From: Paracoccus pantotrophus
GTDB lineage: Bacteria > Pseudomonadota > Alphaproteobacteria > Rhodobacterales > Rhodobacteraceae
Reading direction: 5' to 3'
DNA length: 64,000 nt
Assembly (NCBI RefSeq): GCF_008824185.1
Contig: NZ_CP044423.1
Coordinates: 633,501 to 697,500 of the forward strand
In this document: in pieces, positions 26,447-36,937 of the stretch
Numbering within the stretch: position 1 is the first letter of the stretch
Layout of the letters: every line of letters begins with the position of its first letter
Made by a program: the position numbers and the translations under genes
The notes under the pieces: generated by a model
Databases searched by the model: none
Told to the model about the DNA's origin: nothing
What the model saw: the letters and a program-made list of their open reading frames with translations, nothing else

Positions 26447-28402
<1,956 letters not shown>

Positions 28403-28410
28403 CGGCCGGC

Positions 28411-28432
28411 GGCCGGCGGCGGATCGCCGGCC
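28411..28432 (+). repeat. Intercistronic hairpin after acs
   Basis: A perfect 8-bp stem, GGCCGGCG with CGCCGGCC, and a six-base loop, nine bases after the acs stop. There is no T tract, so it may act as a partial attenuator or mRNA stabiliser between acs and the actP genes rather than as a full terminator. The remaining 175 bases of the gap show no further gene. Confidence 0.5.
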
Positions 28433-28607
28433 CCGCAGGGTGCAGGACCGATTGCCATGGGCGATGCGCGCCCATGGACCGGCCGCGGCATGGCCATGGA
28501 GGCCCGCCGCCCGCCCAAGAGCCTTCCAGAAGAAGATCGTCTCGCCGGCAGGACGCCGGCGCGGCTGAAAAGACAGCATATCGTGGCAGTGGAGGAGCAC
28601 GACCCCG

Positions 28608-28916
28608 ATGCAAGACAACCTGGCCGAACGGATCGCCGCAGATCCGAACTATCAGTTACTAAAAGCGAAACGATCCCGCTATGGCTGGATCCTGACGATT
28701 GCGATGCTCGTGGTCTATTACGGCTATATCGTGCTGATCGCCTTCGACAAGGAACTGCTCGCCGCGCGGATCGGCGACGGTGTCATGACCTGGGGCATCC
28801 CCCTGGGCTTCGGCGTGATCGTCTTTACCATCATCATCACCGGCGTCTATGTGCGCCGCGCGAACAGCGAGTTCGACGAGCTGAGCGAGAAGGTTCGCCG
28901 GGAGGCGCTGAAATGA
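28608..28916 (+). CDS. DUF485 family membrane protein (YjcH-like)
   Basis: A 102-residue protein with two membrane helices (YGWILTIAMLVVYYGYIVLIA and IPLGFGVIVFTIIITGVYV in pieces) and a charged C-terminus, matching the small DUF485/YjcH proteins encoded before ActP transporters. GGAGGAG lies 11 bases before the ATG. It overlaps actP by four bases. A role as an accessory subunit or regulator of ActP is presumed from this near-universal pairing. Confidence 0.92.
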   Translation: MQDNLAERIAADPNYQLLKAKRSRYGWILTIAMLVVYYGYIVLIAFDKELLAARIGDGVMTWGIPLGFGVIVFTIIITGVYVRRANSEFDELSEKVRREALK

Positions 28917-30628
28917 CCAACAAGATCCTGCGCAACGGGCTGATGGCCGCGGCCCTGGCCATGCCGGGCGCCGCCATGGCCGCCGACGTGATCCAGGGCG
29001 CCGAGAAACAGGCGACGAACTGGACCGCGATCATCATGTTCGCCGCCTTCGTGCTGGCGACGCTTTACATCACCAAATGGGCGGCGGCGAAAACCAAGTC
29101 GGCGGCGGATTTCTATACCGCCGGCGGCGGCATCACCGGCTTCCAGAACGGGCTTGCCATTGCCGGCGACTACATGTCGGCGGCATCCTTCCTGGGGATC
29201 TCGGCCGCGGTGATGATCTCGGGCTATGACGGGCTGATCTATTCGATCGGTTTCCTGGTCGGCTGGCCGATCCTGACCTTCCTGATGGCCGAGCGGCTGC
29301 GCAACCTGGGCCGCTTCACCTTTGCCGACGTGGCGGCCTTCCGCTTTGCCCAGACCCCGGTGCGCATCTTCGCCGCCTCGGGCACGCTGGTCGTGGTGGC
29401 CTTCTACCTGATCGCGCAGATGGTGGGTGCGGGTTCGCTGATCCAGCTGCTGTTCGGGCTGGACTACTGGATCGCGGTGGTGATCGTCGGCGCGCTGATG
29501 ATGATCTATGTGCTGTTCGGCGGCATGACCGCGACGACCTGGGTGCAGATCATCAAGGCCTGCCTGCTGCTGGGCGGCGCGACCTTCATGTCCTTCATGG
29601 TCATGTGGCATTACGGCTTCAGCCCCGAGGCGATGTTCGCCGACGCGGTCCGCGTCAAGGCCGAACTGGCCACCGCCGGCGGCAAGACCGCCGAGGAAGC
29701 CGCCGTTGCCGGCCAGTCGATCATGGGTCCGGGCACCTTCATCAAGGATCCGATCTCGGCCATCAGCTTCGGTATGGCGCTGATGTTCGGCACCGCCGGC
29801 CTGCCGCATATCCTGATGCGCTTCTTCACCGTTCCCAGCGCCAAGGAAGCGCGCAAGTCGGTGATGTGGGCGACCGGCTGGATCGGCTATTTCTACCTCT
29901 TGACCTTCATCATCGGCTTCGGCGCCATCACCTTCGTTCTGACCAATCCCGAGTTCCTGGACGGCACCGGCGCGCTGGTCGGCGGCAGCAACATGGCCGC
30001 GGTGCATCTGGCCAAGGCGGTGGGCGGCAACGTCTTCCTGGGCTTCATCTCGGCCGTGGCCTTCGCCACCATCCTGGCGGTGGTCGCCGGCCTGACACTC
30101 TCGGGCGCCTCGGCGGTCAGCCACGATCTCTATGCGACCGTGATCAAGAACGGCAACCCCGCGCCGGGCAGCGAGCTGCGCGTCTCGCGCATCACCACGC
30201 TGGTGCTGGGCCTGGTCGCGGTCGTGCTGGGCATCGCCTTCAAGAACCAGAACATCGCCTTCATGGTGTCGCTGGCCTTCGCGGTGGCTGCCTCGGCCAA
30301 CTTCCCGGTGCTGTTCATGTCGGTGCTGTGGAAGGATTGCACGACCCGCGGCGCGGTGATCGGCGGCTTCCTGGGGCTGATCTCCTCGGTGGTGCTGACG
30401 GTGCTGTCGCCCTCGGTCTGGGAAGCGACGCTGGGCAATCCCGCCGGCTCGGCGCCCTTCCCCTATACCTCGCCGGCGCTGTTCTCGATGACGCTGGCCT
30501 TCCTGGGCATCTGGATCGTGTCCAAGATGGACAACGGCGCGCGGGCGCGCATCGACCGGGCCGGCTACCTGGCCCAGCAGGTGCGCTCGGAAACCGGGAT
30601 CGGCGCGGCGGAAGCCTCGTCGCACTGA
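28913..30628 (+). CDS. actP: Cation/acetate symporter ActP
   Basis: Sodium:solute symporter-family permease for acetate and related short acids. The 571-residue protein begins with a cleavable-looking signal (MAAALAMPGAAMA) as in E. coli ActP and then has about 13 membrane helices. Conserved segments include ADFYTAGGGITGFQNGLAIAGDYMSAASFLG (residues 64-94, in pieces) and LTLSGASAVSHDLYATVI. Start and stop fit the DUF485-actP coupling. A GC-rich hairpin follows the stop. Confidence 0.96.
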   Translation: MTNKILRNGLMAAALAMPGAAMAADVIQGAEKQATNWTAIIMFAAFVLATLYITKWAAAKTKSAADFYTAGGGITGFQNGLAIAGDYMSAASFLGISAAVMISGYDGLIYSIGFLVGWPILTFLMAERLRNLGRFTFADVAAFRFAQTPVRIFAASGTLVVVAFYLIAQMVGAGSLIQLLFGLDYWIAVVIVGALMMIYVLFGGMTATTWVQIIKACLLLGGATFMSFMVMWHYGFSPEAMFADAVRVKAELATAGGKTAEEAAVAGQSIMGPGTFIKDPISAISFGMALMFGTAGLPHILMRFFTVPSAKEARKSVMWATGWIGYFYLLTFIIGFGAITFVLTNPEFLDGTGALVGGSNMAAVHLAKAVGGNVFLGFISAVAFATILAVVAGLTLSGASAVSHDLYATVIKNGNPAPGSELRVSRITTLVLGLVAVVLGIAFKNQNIAFMVSLAFAVAASANFPVLFMSVLWKDCTTRGAVIGGFLGLISSVVLTVLSPSVWEATLGNPAGSAPFPYTSPALFSMTLAFLGIWIVSKMDNGARARIDRAGYLAQQVRSETGIGAAEASSH

Positions 30629-30634
30629 ACCGGC

Positions 30635-30661
30635 CGGCCCGTCCCTTCCGGGGGCGGGCCG
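30635..30661 (+). terminator. Hairpin after actP
   Basis: CGGCCCGTCCC pairs with GGGGCGGGCCG (11 pairs with one G-T) around TTCCG, seven bases after the actP stop. It has no T run; a strong GC stem in this position is the likely end of the actP transcript. Confidence 0.55.
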
Positions 30662-30718
30662 CTTCGCCGCCTCGATCCGGCCGGGCCGGGTCTGGTGTCC
30701 GGTCTTTCGGAGGGGGTG

Positions 30719-31090
30719 ATGGCCCATATCCTGATCGTCGAGGACGAGGACAATATCGCCGCCGCGCTGGAGTTCCTGCTGGCGCGGGCCGGCCACAGCT
30801 ACAGGCGGACTGCCGGCGGCCTCGCGGCGCTGGACGAGATCCGTTCCAACCGGCCCGACCTGGTGCTGCTGGACATCATGCTGCCCGACATCTCGGGTTA
30901 CGAGATCGTCGTGGCGTTGCGTGCCGATCCCGCCCTGCGCGACGTGCGGGTGCTGTTGATGACCGCGCGCGGCTCGGTGGTGGAACGCCGCAAGGGGCTG
31001 GCGCTGGGGGCGGACGGTTTCATCGCCAAGCCCTTTGAACTGTCGGAACTGCGGGCCGAGATCGCCCGGCTTCTGGAGCATGCCAACTGA
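30719..31090 (+). CDS. Single-domain response regulator (CheY-like receiver)
   Basis: A 123-residue stand-alone receiver domain with no output domain. The acidic pair Glu8/Asp9, phospho-acceptor Asp52 (LVLLDIMLPD), Thr83 and Lys105 (GFIAKPF) are all in place, so it should be phosphorylatable. The ATG follows CGGAGGGGG. No histidine kinase is in the window. It lies between actP and the pta/ackA pair; a signalling role in acetate metabolism is possible but unproven, and acetyl phosphate could itself be a phospho-donor. Confidence 0.9.
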   Translation: MAHILIVEDEDNIAAALEFLLARAGHSYRRTAGGLAALDEIRSNRPDLVLLDIMLPDISGYEIVVALRADPALRDVRVLLMTARGSVVERRKGLALGADGFIAKPFELSELRAEIARLLEHAN

Positions 31091-31224
31091 TCTCCGGGAT
31101 CGGCTGGCCGCGCCGGATCGTCGCAGCGGGCCGGCTGTTCGGGCGGGACGCAGCTTTTCCCTTGCCTCCCGACGGCATATCGCGATCCTCGGGGCCGGGA
31201 TCCGCGCCAGCACGGAGGATAGCG

Positions 31225-32151
31225 ATGACCGACGCCTATCAAGCCATCATCGACCGCTGCGCCGGTCTGCCGCCCCTGCGCACCGCCGTGGTCCATCCGG
31301 TGCAGCATTCCGTCTTCGAGGCGGTGGGCGATGCGGTGGCTGCCGGGCTGATCGAGCCGGTGCTGATCGGCCCCGCCGCCCGCATCGCCGCTGCGCTGGC
31401 CGAGGCCGGCCAGGCCCCCGACGCCTATGAGATCGTCGATACCGAACACAGCCACGCCGCCGCCGCCCGTGCCGCGCAGATGGCCGCCACGGGTCAGGTC
31501 GGCGCCATCATGAAGGGCTCGCTGCATTCCGACGAGCTGTTGGGCGCGGTGATCCACCCGCAATGCGGGCTGCGCACCGAGCGGCGGATCAGCCACGCCT
31601 TCCTGATGCTGACCGAGGATTACCCGCGCCCCTTCATCATCACCGATGCGGCGGTCAACATCGCGCCCGACCTGATGGTCAAGGCGGATATCCTGCACAA
31701 TGCCATCGTTCTGTGGCGCGTGCTGTGGGGGCCGGCCCGGCCCAAGGTCGCGATCCTTGCCGCGGTCGAGACGGTCAATCCCAAGATGCAGGCCACGCTG
31801 GACGCGGCGGCCTTGTGCAAGATGGCCGATCGCGGCCAGATCGCGGATGCGGAGCTGGACGGGCCGCTGGCCTTCGACAATGCGATCAGCCCGGCGGCGG
31901 CGCGGGAAAAGGGCATCGTCTCGCCGGTGGCGGGGCAGGCCGACATCCTGCTGGTGCCCGACATCGAATCGGGCAACATGCTGGCCAAGCAGCTGATCTT
32001 CATGGGCGGCGCCGATGCGGCGGGGATCGTGCTGGGCGCGCGGGTGCCGGTCATCCTGACCAGCCGCGCCGATTCCGTGCGCGCCCGGATGCTGTCCACC
32101 GCGCTGGCCGTGCTGATGGCCGAGGCGCGCCGGCTGGGGCAGGTGAAATGA
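31225..32151 (+). CDS. pta: Phosphate acetyl/butyryltransferase family protein (Pta-like)
   Basis: Transfers an acyl group between CoA and phosphate; paired with acetate kinase it interconverts acetyl-CoA and acetate via acetyl phosphate. The 308-residue protein has the PTA_PTB fold, for example GAIMKGSLHSDELLGAV near residue 94, SHAFLML and the C-terminal LVPDIESGNMLAKQL near residue 252. This short form resembles the phosphate butyryltransferase/short Pta class rather than long E. coli Pta, so a longer acyl substrate cannot be excluded. CGGAGG precedes the chosen ATG; 21 extra upstream codons in frame are not supported. It overlaps ackA (ATGA). Confidence 0.88.
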   Translation: MTDAYQAIIDRCAGLPPLRTAVVHPVQHSVFEAVGDAVAAGLIEPVLIGPAARIAAALAEAGQAPDAYEIVDTEHSHAAAARAAQMAATGQVGAIMKGSLHSDELLGAVIHPQCGLRTERRISHAFLMLTEDYPRPFIITDAAVNIAPDLMVKADILHNAIVLWRVLWGPARPKVAILAAVETVNPKMQATLDAAALCKMADRGQIADAELDGPLAFDNAISPAAAREKGIVSPVAGQADILLVPDIESGNMLAKQLIFMGGADAAGIVLGARVPVILTSRADSVRARMLSTALAVLMAEARRLGQVK

Positions 32152-33251
32152 TCGCGGCGATTCTGACGCTGAATGCCGGCTCGTCCAGCCTGAAGTTCCG
32201 GGTCTTCGCGCGCGAGGGGCTGGCGCTGCTGGCGCGCGGGGCGGTCAGCCGCATCGGCGCGGATGCCGAGCTGGCGGCCCGGCTGGCCGGCGGGCCCGAG
32301 TTCCGCAGCCCGGTCGCCGGCGGCGATCATGCCGCGGCCATGCAGGCGGTGCTGGATTTCATCGATGCCCATGACGAGGGCTGGCGGATCGAGGCGGTGG
32401 CGCATCGCATCGTGCATGGCGGCACGCGCTACACCCGCTCGACCCCGGTCACGCCGCAGGTGCTGGAGGATCTGGCGGCGCTGATCCCGCTGGCGCCGCT
32501 GCACCAGCCGCACGGGCTGGCCGCCATCGCCGCGGCGCGGCGGCTGGTGGGCGAGGACGTGCCGAACCTGGCCTGTTTCGACACCGCCTTCCATGCCGGG
32601 CGGGATGCGCTGTTCACCCATTTCGCCCTGCCCGAGGCATTGTTCGAGCAGGGCGTACGCCGCTATGGCTTTCATGGCCTGTCCTATCAATGGCTGGCGC
32701 AGGTGCTGGCGCGCGACCATCCCGACCTGCATCGCGGTCGCGTCGTCGCCGCGCATCTGGGCAATGGCGCCAGCCTTTGCGCCATGCATCAGGGGCGCAG
32801 CGTCGATACCACCATGGGCATGACCGCGGTGGACGGCATTCCCATGGGCACGCGCTCGGGTGCCGTCGATCCGGGCGCGATCCTGCTGATGCAGCGCAGC
32901 TTCGGCATGGCCCCCGAGCAGGTCGAGGATCTGATCTACAACCGCTCGGGCCTTCTGGGCATGTCGGGCAGGTCGAACGATGTCGCGGCGCTGCTGGCCG
33001 ACGGCTCGGCGCAGTCGCGTTTCGCGCTGGACCATTTCGCGCTGAAATGCGCGCAGGCGGCGGCGGCCATGGCGGTCTCGCTGGGCGGCATCGACGCCAT
33101 GGTCTTCACCGGCGGCATCGGCGAGAACGCGGCCCCGGTGCGCGAGGCGATCCTGCGCCGCATGGCGCCCTTGGGCGATTTCGCGACGCTCATCATCCCC
33201 GCCAACGAGGAGCGGATGATGGCGATGGAGGCCGCGGCGCTGCTGGCCTAG
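32148..33251 (+). CDS. ackA: Acetate kinase
   Basis: Converts acetyl phosphate and ADP to acetate and ATP, or the reverse. The 367-residue protein is somewhat shorter than the usual ~400 but has all key motifs: LTLNAGSSSLKF at the N-terminus, HRIVHGG, HLGNGASLCAM, the DTTMGMTAVDGIPMGTRSG region and FTGGIGENA. It is coupled to pta by ATGA. Its stop codon overlaps the stop of the convergent PHA synthase gene, leaving no terminator space. Confidence 0.94.
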   Translation: MIAAILTLNAGSSSLKFRVFAREGLALLARGAVSRIGADAELAARLAGGPEFRSPVAGGDHAAAMQAVLDFIDAHDEGWRIEAVAHRIVHGGTRYTRSTPVTPQVLEDLAALIPLAPLHQPHGLAAIAAARRLVGEDVPNLACFDTAFHAGRDALFTHFALPEALFEQGVRRYGFHGLSYQWLAQVLARDHPDLHRGRVVAAHLGNGASLCAMHQGRSVDTTMGMTAVDGIPMGTRSGAVDPGAILLMQRSFGMAPEQVEDLIYNRSGLLGMSGRSNDVAALLADGSAQSRFALDHFALKCAQAAAAMAVSLGGIDAMVFTGGIGENAAPVREAILRRMAPLGDFATLIIPANEERMMAMEAAALLA

Positions 33252-35020
33252 CGCTGGCGGACATAGCTGCCCGGCGCGTCCTCCAGCACCGGATAGCCCG
33301 CGGCGGCGGCGCCCATGGCCGGCGGCGCCACCCGCTCGGCCGCGGAATGCCGCGCCAGCCAGTCGGTCCAGGCCGGCCACCAGCAGCCCTCGCGCAGCGC
33401 GGCGGCGTGCAGCCAGTCGTCGGACGGCAGGCAGGTGCCGTCCCGGCCGCGGGTAGCGATGCGGTGATGGCCGGGCCCGGTCGGATCCAGGATGATCCCC
33501 GCCAGGTGGTCCCGGTCCCCCAGCACGAAGGTCAGCTCGGCATCGCTGAGGCAATGCAGCCGGTAGACCGAGCGCCAGGGGGCGACGTAATCCTCTTCGG
33601 TGCCGACGGCAAAGACCGGCGCGCGGATGTTGCGCAGCGCCACCGGCCGGCCGTCCGCCAGCAGCCGGTCGCCGGCCAGCGCGTTCTCCAGGTAGAAGCG
33701 GCGCAGGTATTCGCCCTGCATGCGATAGGGCATGCGGGTCGAATCGCTGCTCCAGGCCAGGATGTCGGTCATCGGCTCGCGCTCGCCCATCAGATAGGCG
33801 CGCACCATGCGCGACCAGACCAGGTCGTTCGAGCGCAGGAAGCGGAAGGCGCCCAGCATCTGCTCGGCCGTCAGGTAGCCGCGCTGCCGCATCGCGCCTT
33901 CCAGGCTGTTGAGCTGGTCGTGGTCGATGAACAGGCCCAGCTCCCCCGGTTCGGCGAAATCCGTCTGCGCCGCCAAGAGCGAGATGCTGGCCAGTCGGTC
34001 GTCCCGTGCCCCGCCCATCGCCGCCGCCGCGATGGCCAGCAGCGTGCCGCCCAGGCAATAGCCTGCCGCATGGATGCCCCGCCCCGGCAGGATGGCCGAG
34101 ATCGCATCCACCGCCGCCATCACCCCCAGGCTGCGGTAATCCTCCAGCGTCAGGTCGCGGTCCTCGGCCGTGGGATTGCGCCAGGAGATGCAGAAGACCG
34201 TGTGCCCGGCCCGGACCAGGTGCCGGACCAGCGAGTTTTCCGGCGACAGGTCGAGGATGTAGTATTTCATGATCCAGGCCGGGACCAGCAGCACCGGCTC
34301 GGCCAGCACGGTGTCGGTGTCGGGGGCGGGGGCGTATTGGATCAGCTCGATCAGGTGGTTGCGATAGACCACCTTGCCGGGGCTTGCCGCGACCTCCTGG
34401 CCGACGCGGAACCGCTCGGTCCCGACCGGGGGCTTGCCGGCGGCCAGCCGCGCCATGTCCTCGGCCCAGTTGCGCATGCCCACCCATTGGCTCAACCCCG
34501 CGGTCTCAAGGGTGCGGGTGATCACCTCGGGATTGGTGAAGGGCAGGTTGGCCGGCGAGGCCATGTCCAGCCATTGCTGCACCATCGCCGAGAGCAGGTT
34601 TTCGCGGTGCGGATCGACGCCGGGCACGTCGCGCGTCGCCTCCTGCCACCATTGCCGCGCCAGCAGGAAGCCCTGGGCCCAGAGGCTGAAGGGCGGGTTC
34701 TGCCAGGCTGCGGCCGCGAAGCGGCGGTCCTGGGGACCGGGGCGGATCACCGGCTCGGCCGCCGGATCGGCGGCGAGCGCCGCGGCATGGGTCAAGAGCG
34801 CGGCCGCCTCGCGCGCGGCCTTGTCGGCCAGTTGCAGCCGCTTGCCCGGCGCGGCGGCCAGATGCGCCGACCAGTCCATCAGCGCCATGCCGAGCGCCAG
34901 GGGCGAGACGCCGGTGCCGAAGCCGGCGGCCATCGCCTCGCGCAGCCGGTCGATGGCGCGATAGGGGGCCGCCCCGGTCGGGGTTGGGCCGGTTGCAGGG
35001 CTATTCACCGTTTCCTCCAT
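33248..35020 (-). CDS. Poly(3-hydroxyalkanoate) synthase-like protein (PhaC family)
   Basis: Alpha/beta-hydrolase of the class I PHA polymerase family, which joins hydroxyacyl-CoA units into storage polyester. The 590-residue protein has the lipase-like box GYCLGGT with catalytic Cys, the Asp in TEEDYVAPW and the His in DRDHLAGI, so the triad is intact. The PAWIMKYYILDL and WWPAWTDWL segments are typical. It is probably a second synthase or PHA-cluster paralogue rather than the main phaC, because phaA/B/P genes are absent and the companions are pta, ackA and an alcohol dehydrogenase. The start MEETVNSPATG has only a weak ribosome site. It is 59 bases behind the Zn-alcohol dehydrogenase gene on the same strand. 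Confidence 0.88.
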   Translation of the reverse strand: MEETVNSPATGPTPTGAAPYRAIDRLREAMAAGFGTGVSPLALGMALMDWSAHLAAAPGKRLQLADKAAREAAALLTHAAALAADPAAEPVIRPGPQDRRFAAAAWQNPPFSLWAQGFLLARQWWQEATRDVPGVDPHRENLLSAMVQQWLDMASPANLPFTNPEVITRTLETAGLSQWVGMRNWAEDMARLAAGKPPVGTERFRVGQEVAASPGKVVYRNHLIELIQYAPAPDTDTVLAEPVLLVPAWIMKYYILDLSPENSLVRHLVRAGHTVFCISWRNPTAEDRDLTLEDYRSLGVMAAVDAISAILPGRGIHAAGYCLGGTLLAIAAAAMGGARDDRLASISLLAAQTDFAEPGELGLFIDHDQLNSLEGAMRQRGYLTAEQMLGAFRFLRSNDLVWSRMVRAYLMGEREPMTDILAWSSDSTRMPYRMQGEYLRRFYLENALAGDRLLADGRPVALRNIRAPVFAVGTEEDYVAPWRSVYRLHCLSDAELTFVLGDRDHLAGIILDPTGPGHHRIATRGRDGTCLPSDDWLHAAALREGCWWPAWTDWLARHSAAERVAPPAMGAAAAGYPVLEDAPGSYVRQR

Positions 35021-35050
35021 GGCAGCAGATCCCGGTCGCGGGTGGGGCGG

Positions 35051-35072
35051 GCCGGGCGCCGCCGCGCCCGGC
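35051..35072 (-). repeat. Perfect hairpin between adh and phaC-like genes
   Basis: GCCGGGCGC pairs perfectly with GCGCCCGGC around a four-base loop, in the 59-base gap of an otherwise continuous leftward gene pair. With no T run it may attenuate or stabilise the message, setting different amounts of the two proteins. Confidence 0.5.
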
Positions 35073-35079
35073 GGGCGGC

Positions 35080-36063
35080 TCAGGGCACCAGCACGGCCGC
35101 GCCGTCGAAGCGGCCGGCGCGCAGGTCGTCCAATGCGCGATTGGCCTCGCGCAGCGGATAGGTCGTGGTTTCGGTGGCGATGCCGATGCGGGGCGCCAGC
35201 GACAGGAAGTCCAGCCCGTCCTGCCGCGTCAGGTTGGCGACCGAGGCGATCTGGCGTTCGTGCCAAAGCAGCGCATAGGGAAAGGCGGGGATGTCGCTCA
35301 TGTGGATGCCGGCGCAGACCACGCGGCCGCCCTTGCGCACCGCCTTCAGTGCCGTCGGCACCAGATCGCCCACCGGGGCGAAGATGATCGCGGCATCCAG
35401 CGGCTCGGGCGGGGGCTGGTCCGAGCCACCGGCCCAGACCGCGCCCAGCCGGCGCGCGAAATCCTGCGAGCGCAGGTCGCCGGGGCGGGTGAAGGCATGG
35501 ACCGCACGGCCCTGCCACGTCGCCACCTGCGCGATGATATGGGCCGCCGCGCCAAAGCCGTAAAGCCCCAGCCGCGGCGCCTGGCCCGCGATCACCAGCG
35601 CGCGCCAGCCGATCAGCCCCGCGCAAAGCAGGGGCGCCAGCGCCACGTCCTCGCCCGCCTCGCCCAGGGGAAAGGCGAAGCGCGCGTCGGCGATCGCCGC
35701 GGTCGCATAGCCGCCGTCCCGCGTGTAGCCGGTAAAGCCCGGCGCGTCGCACAGGTTCTCGCGCCCGTCGCGGCAATAGGGGCAGGCGCCGCAGGCGTGG
35801 CCGAGCCAGGGGATGCCGACCCGCTGGCCCAGGGCAAGGCCGGTAACGCCGGGGCCGAGCGCCTCGATCCGGCCGACGATCTCGTGTCCGGGGATGATCG
35901 GCAGCACCGGGTCGGGCAATTCGCCGTCGACCACGTGCAGGTCGGTGCGGCAGACCCCGCAGGCCAGGACGCGGACCCGGATCTCGCCCGGACCGGGGTC
36001 ACGGTCGGGCAGTTCGGTCCAGACCAGCGGCGCGCCGATCCTGTGCAGCAGCATGGCATGCAT
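35080..36063 (-). CDS. Zinc-dependent alcohol dehydrogenase family protein
   Basis: Medium-chain dehydrogenase of 327 residues with the catalytic zinc site around Cys38 (CGVCRTDLH) and GHE at His60, and the structural zinc lobe CGACPYCRDGRENLC. The Rossmann fold has GLYGFGAAAHI. The Cys-Arg-Thr-Asp variant and overall pattern recall the TIGR02822 'adh_fam_2' group, members of which I associate with pta/ackA/phaC clusters. The substrate is unknown; acetaldehyde/ethanol is plausible given the neighbours. The chosen start MHAMLLHRIG has GAGAG upstream. Confidence 0.88.
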   Translation of the reverse strand: MHAMLLHRIGAPLVWTELPDRDPGPGEIRVRVLACGVCRTDLHVVDGELPDPVLPIIPGHEIVGRIEALGPGVTGLALGQRVGIPWLGHACGACPYCRDGRENLCDAPGFTGYTRDGGYATAAIADARFAFPLGEAGEDVALAPLLCAGLIGWRALVIAGQAPRLGLYGFGAAAHIIAQVATWQGRAVHAFTRPGDLRSQDFARRLGAVWAGGSDQPPPEPLDAAIIFAPVGDLVPTALKAVRKGGRVVCAGIHMSDIPAFPYALLWHERQIASVANLTRQDGLDFLSLAPRIGIATETTTYPLREANRALDDLRAGRFDGAAVLVP

Positions 36064-36163
36064 CGGGCATCTCTCAACAGCGGGGTCATGTCCAATATGC
36101 GGATGCCGGGGCGGGCTTGTAAATGGGCGCGGCCTTAGGTCGCGGGCCTTTCGGCCCGGCCGG

Positions 36164-36937
36164 TCACGCCGCCGCGTGCGGCAGCACCCAGATGCCGTTG
36201 TCGGGCACGGCATTGACGCGCAGCCGGCAGCCATAGGCGCTGGACAGCGCCTCGTCGGTCAAGACCTCGTCGGGGCGGCCCTGGCACAGGACGCACCCGC
36301 CGCTCATCAGCACCAGCTTTTGTGCGAAAAGCGCAGTCAGGTTCAGGTCGTGCATGACCGCGACCACGCCGCCGCCGGCCCTGGCGTAACCGGCGGCCAG
36401 CCGCATCACCGTTAGCTGATGGGCGATGTCGAGGCTGCTGACCGGCTCGTCCAGCATCAGCCAGCGCGGGCCCTCCGCGTCCAGCGGCTGCCAGACCTGC
36501 GCCAGCACGCGGGCCAGCTGCACCCGTTGCTGCTCGCCCCCTGACAGCTCCTGGTAGAGCCGGCCGGAAAAGCCCGGCAGATCGACCGCCGCCAGCGCCG
36601 CCGGCACCAGCGCCTCGGCGCGCTCGCCCCGCGCCTCGACGCCGATGCGCACGACCTCGGCCACGGTGAAGGGAAAGGACAGCGCGGCGGCCTGCGGCAG
36701 CACGCCCCGGCGCTGGGCCAGCGCCTCGGGCGACAGGGCGGCGATGTCGCGCCCGTTCAGGGTGATGGCCCCGCGGCAGGCCAGTTCTCCGGTCAGGCTG
36801 CGCATCAGCGTGGTCTTGCCCGAGCCGTTCGGCCCGACGATGGCGGTGATCTCGCCCGCCCGCGCCTCGACCGAGACGCCGTGCAGGATCTCTTTGCGGC
36901 CAAGGCTGACCCGGATGTCGGTGGCAATCAGGCTCAC
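36164..36937 (-). CDS. hmuV: Hemin ABC transporter ATPase HmuV
   Basis: ATPase that drives haem import across the inner membrane with HmuU and HmuT. The 257-residue protein has Walker A GPNGSGKTT, signature LSGGEQQRVQLARVLAQV and Walker B WLMLDEPVSSLD with an H-loop MHDLNL. The start is set at a GTG that overlaps the hmuU stop (GTGA); the twelve-codon upstream extension lies within hmuU. It is the last gene of hmuSTUV. A short GGGCC/GGCCC hairpin follows before the dehydrogenase gene. Confidence 0.95.
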   Translation of the reverse strand: MSLIATDIRVSLGRKEILHGVSVEARAGEITAIVGPNGSGKTTLMRSLTGELACRGAITLNGRDIAALSPEALAQRRGVLPQAAALSFPFTVAEVVRIGVEARGERAEALVPAALAAVDLPGFSGRLYQELSGGEQQRVQLARVLAQVWQPLDAEGPRWLMLDEPVSSLDIAHQLTVMRLAAGYARAGGGVVAVMHDLNLTALFAQKLVLMSGGCVLCQGRPDEVLTDEALSSAYGCRLRVNAVPDNGIWVLPHAAA

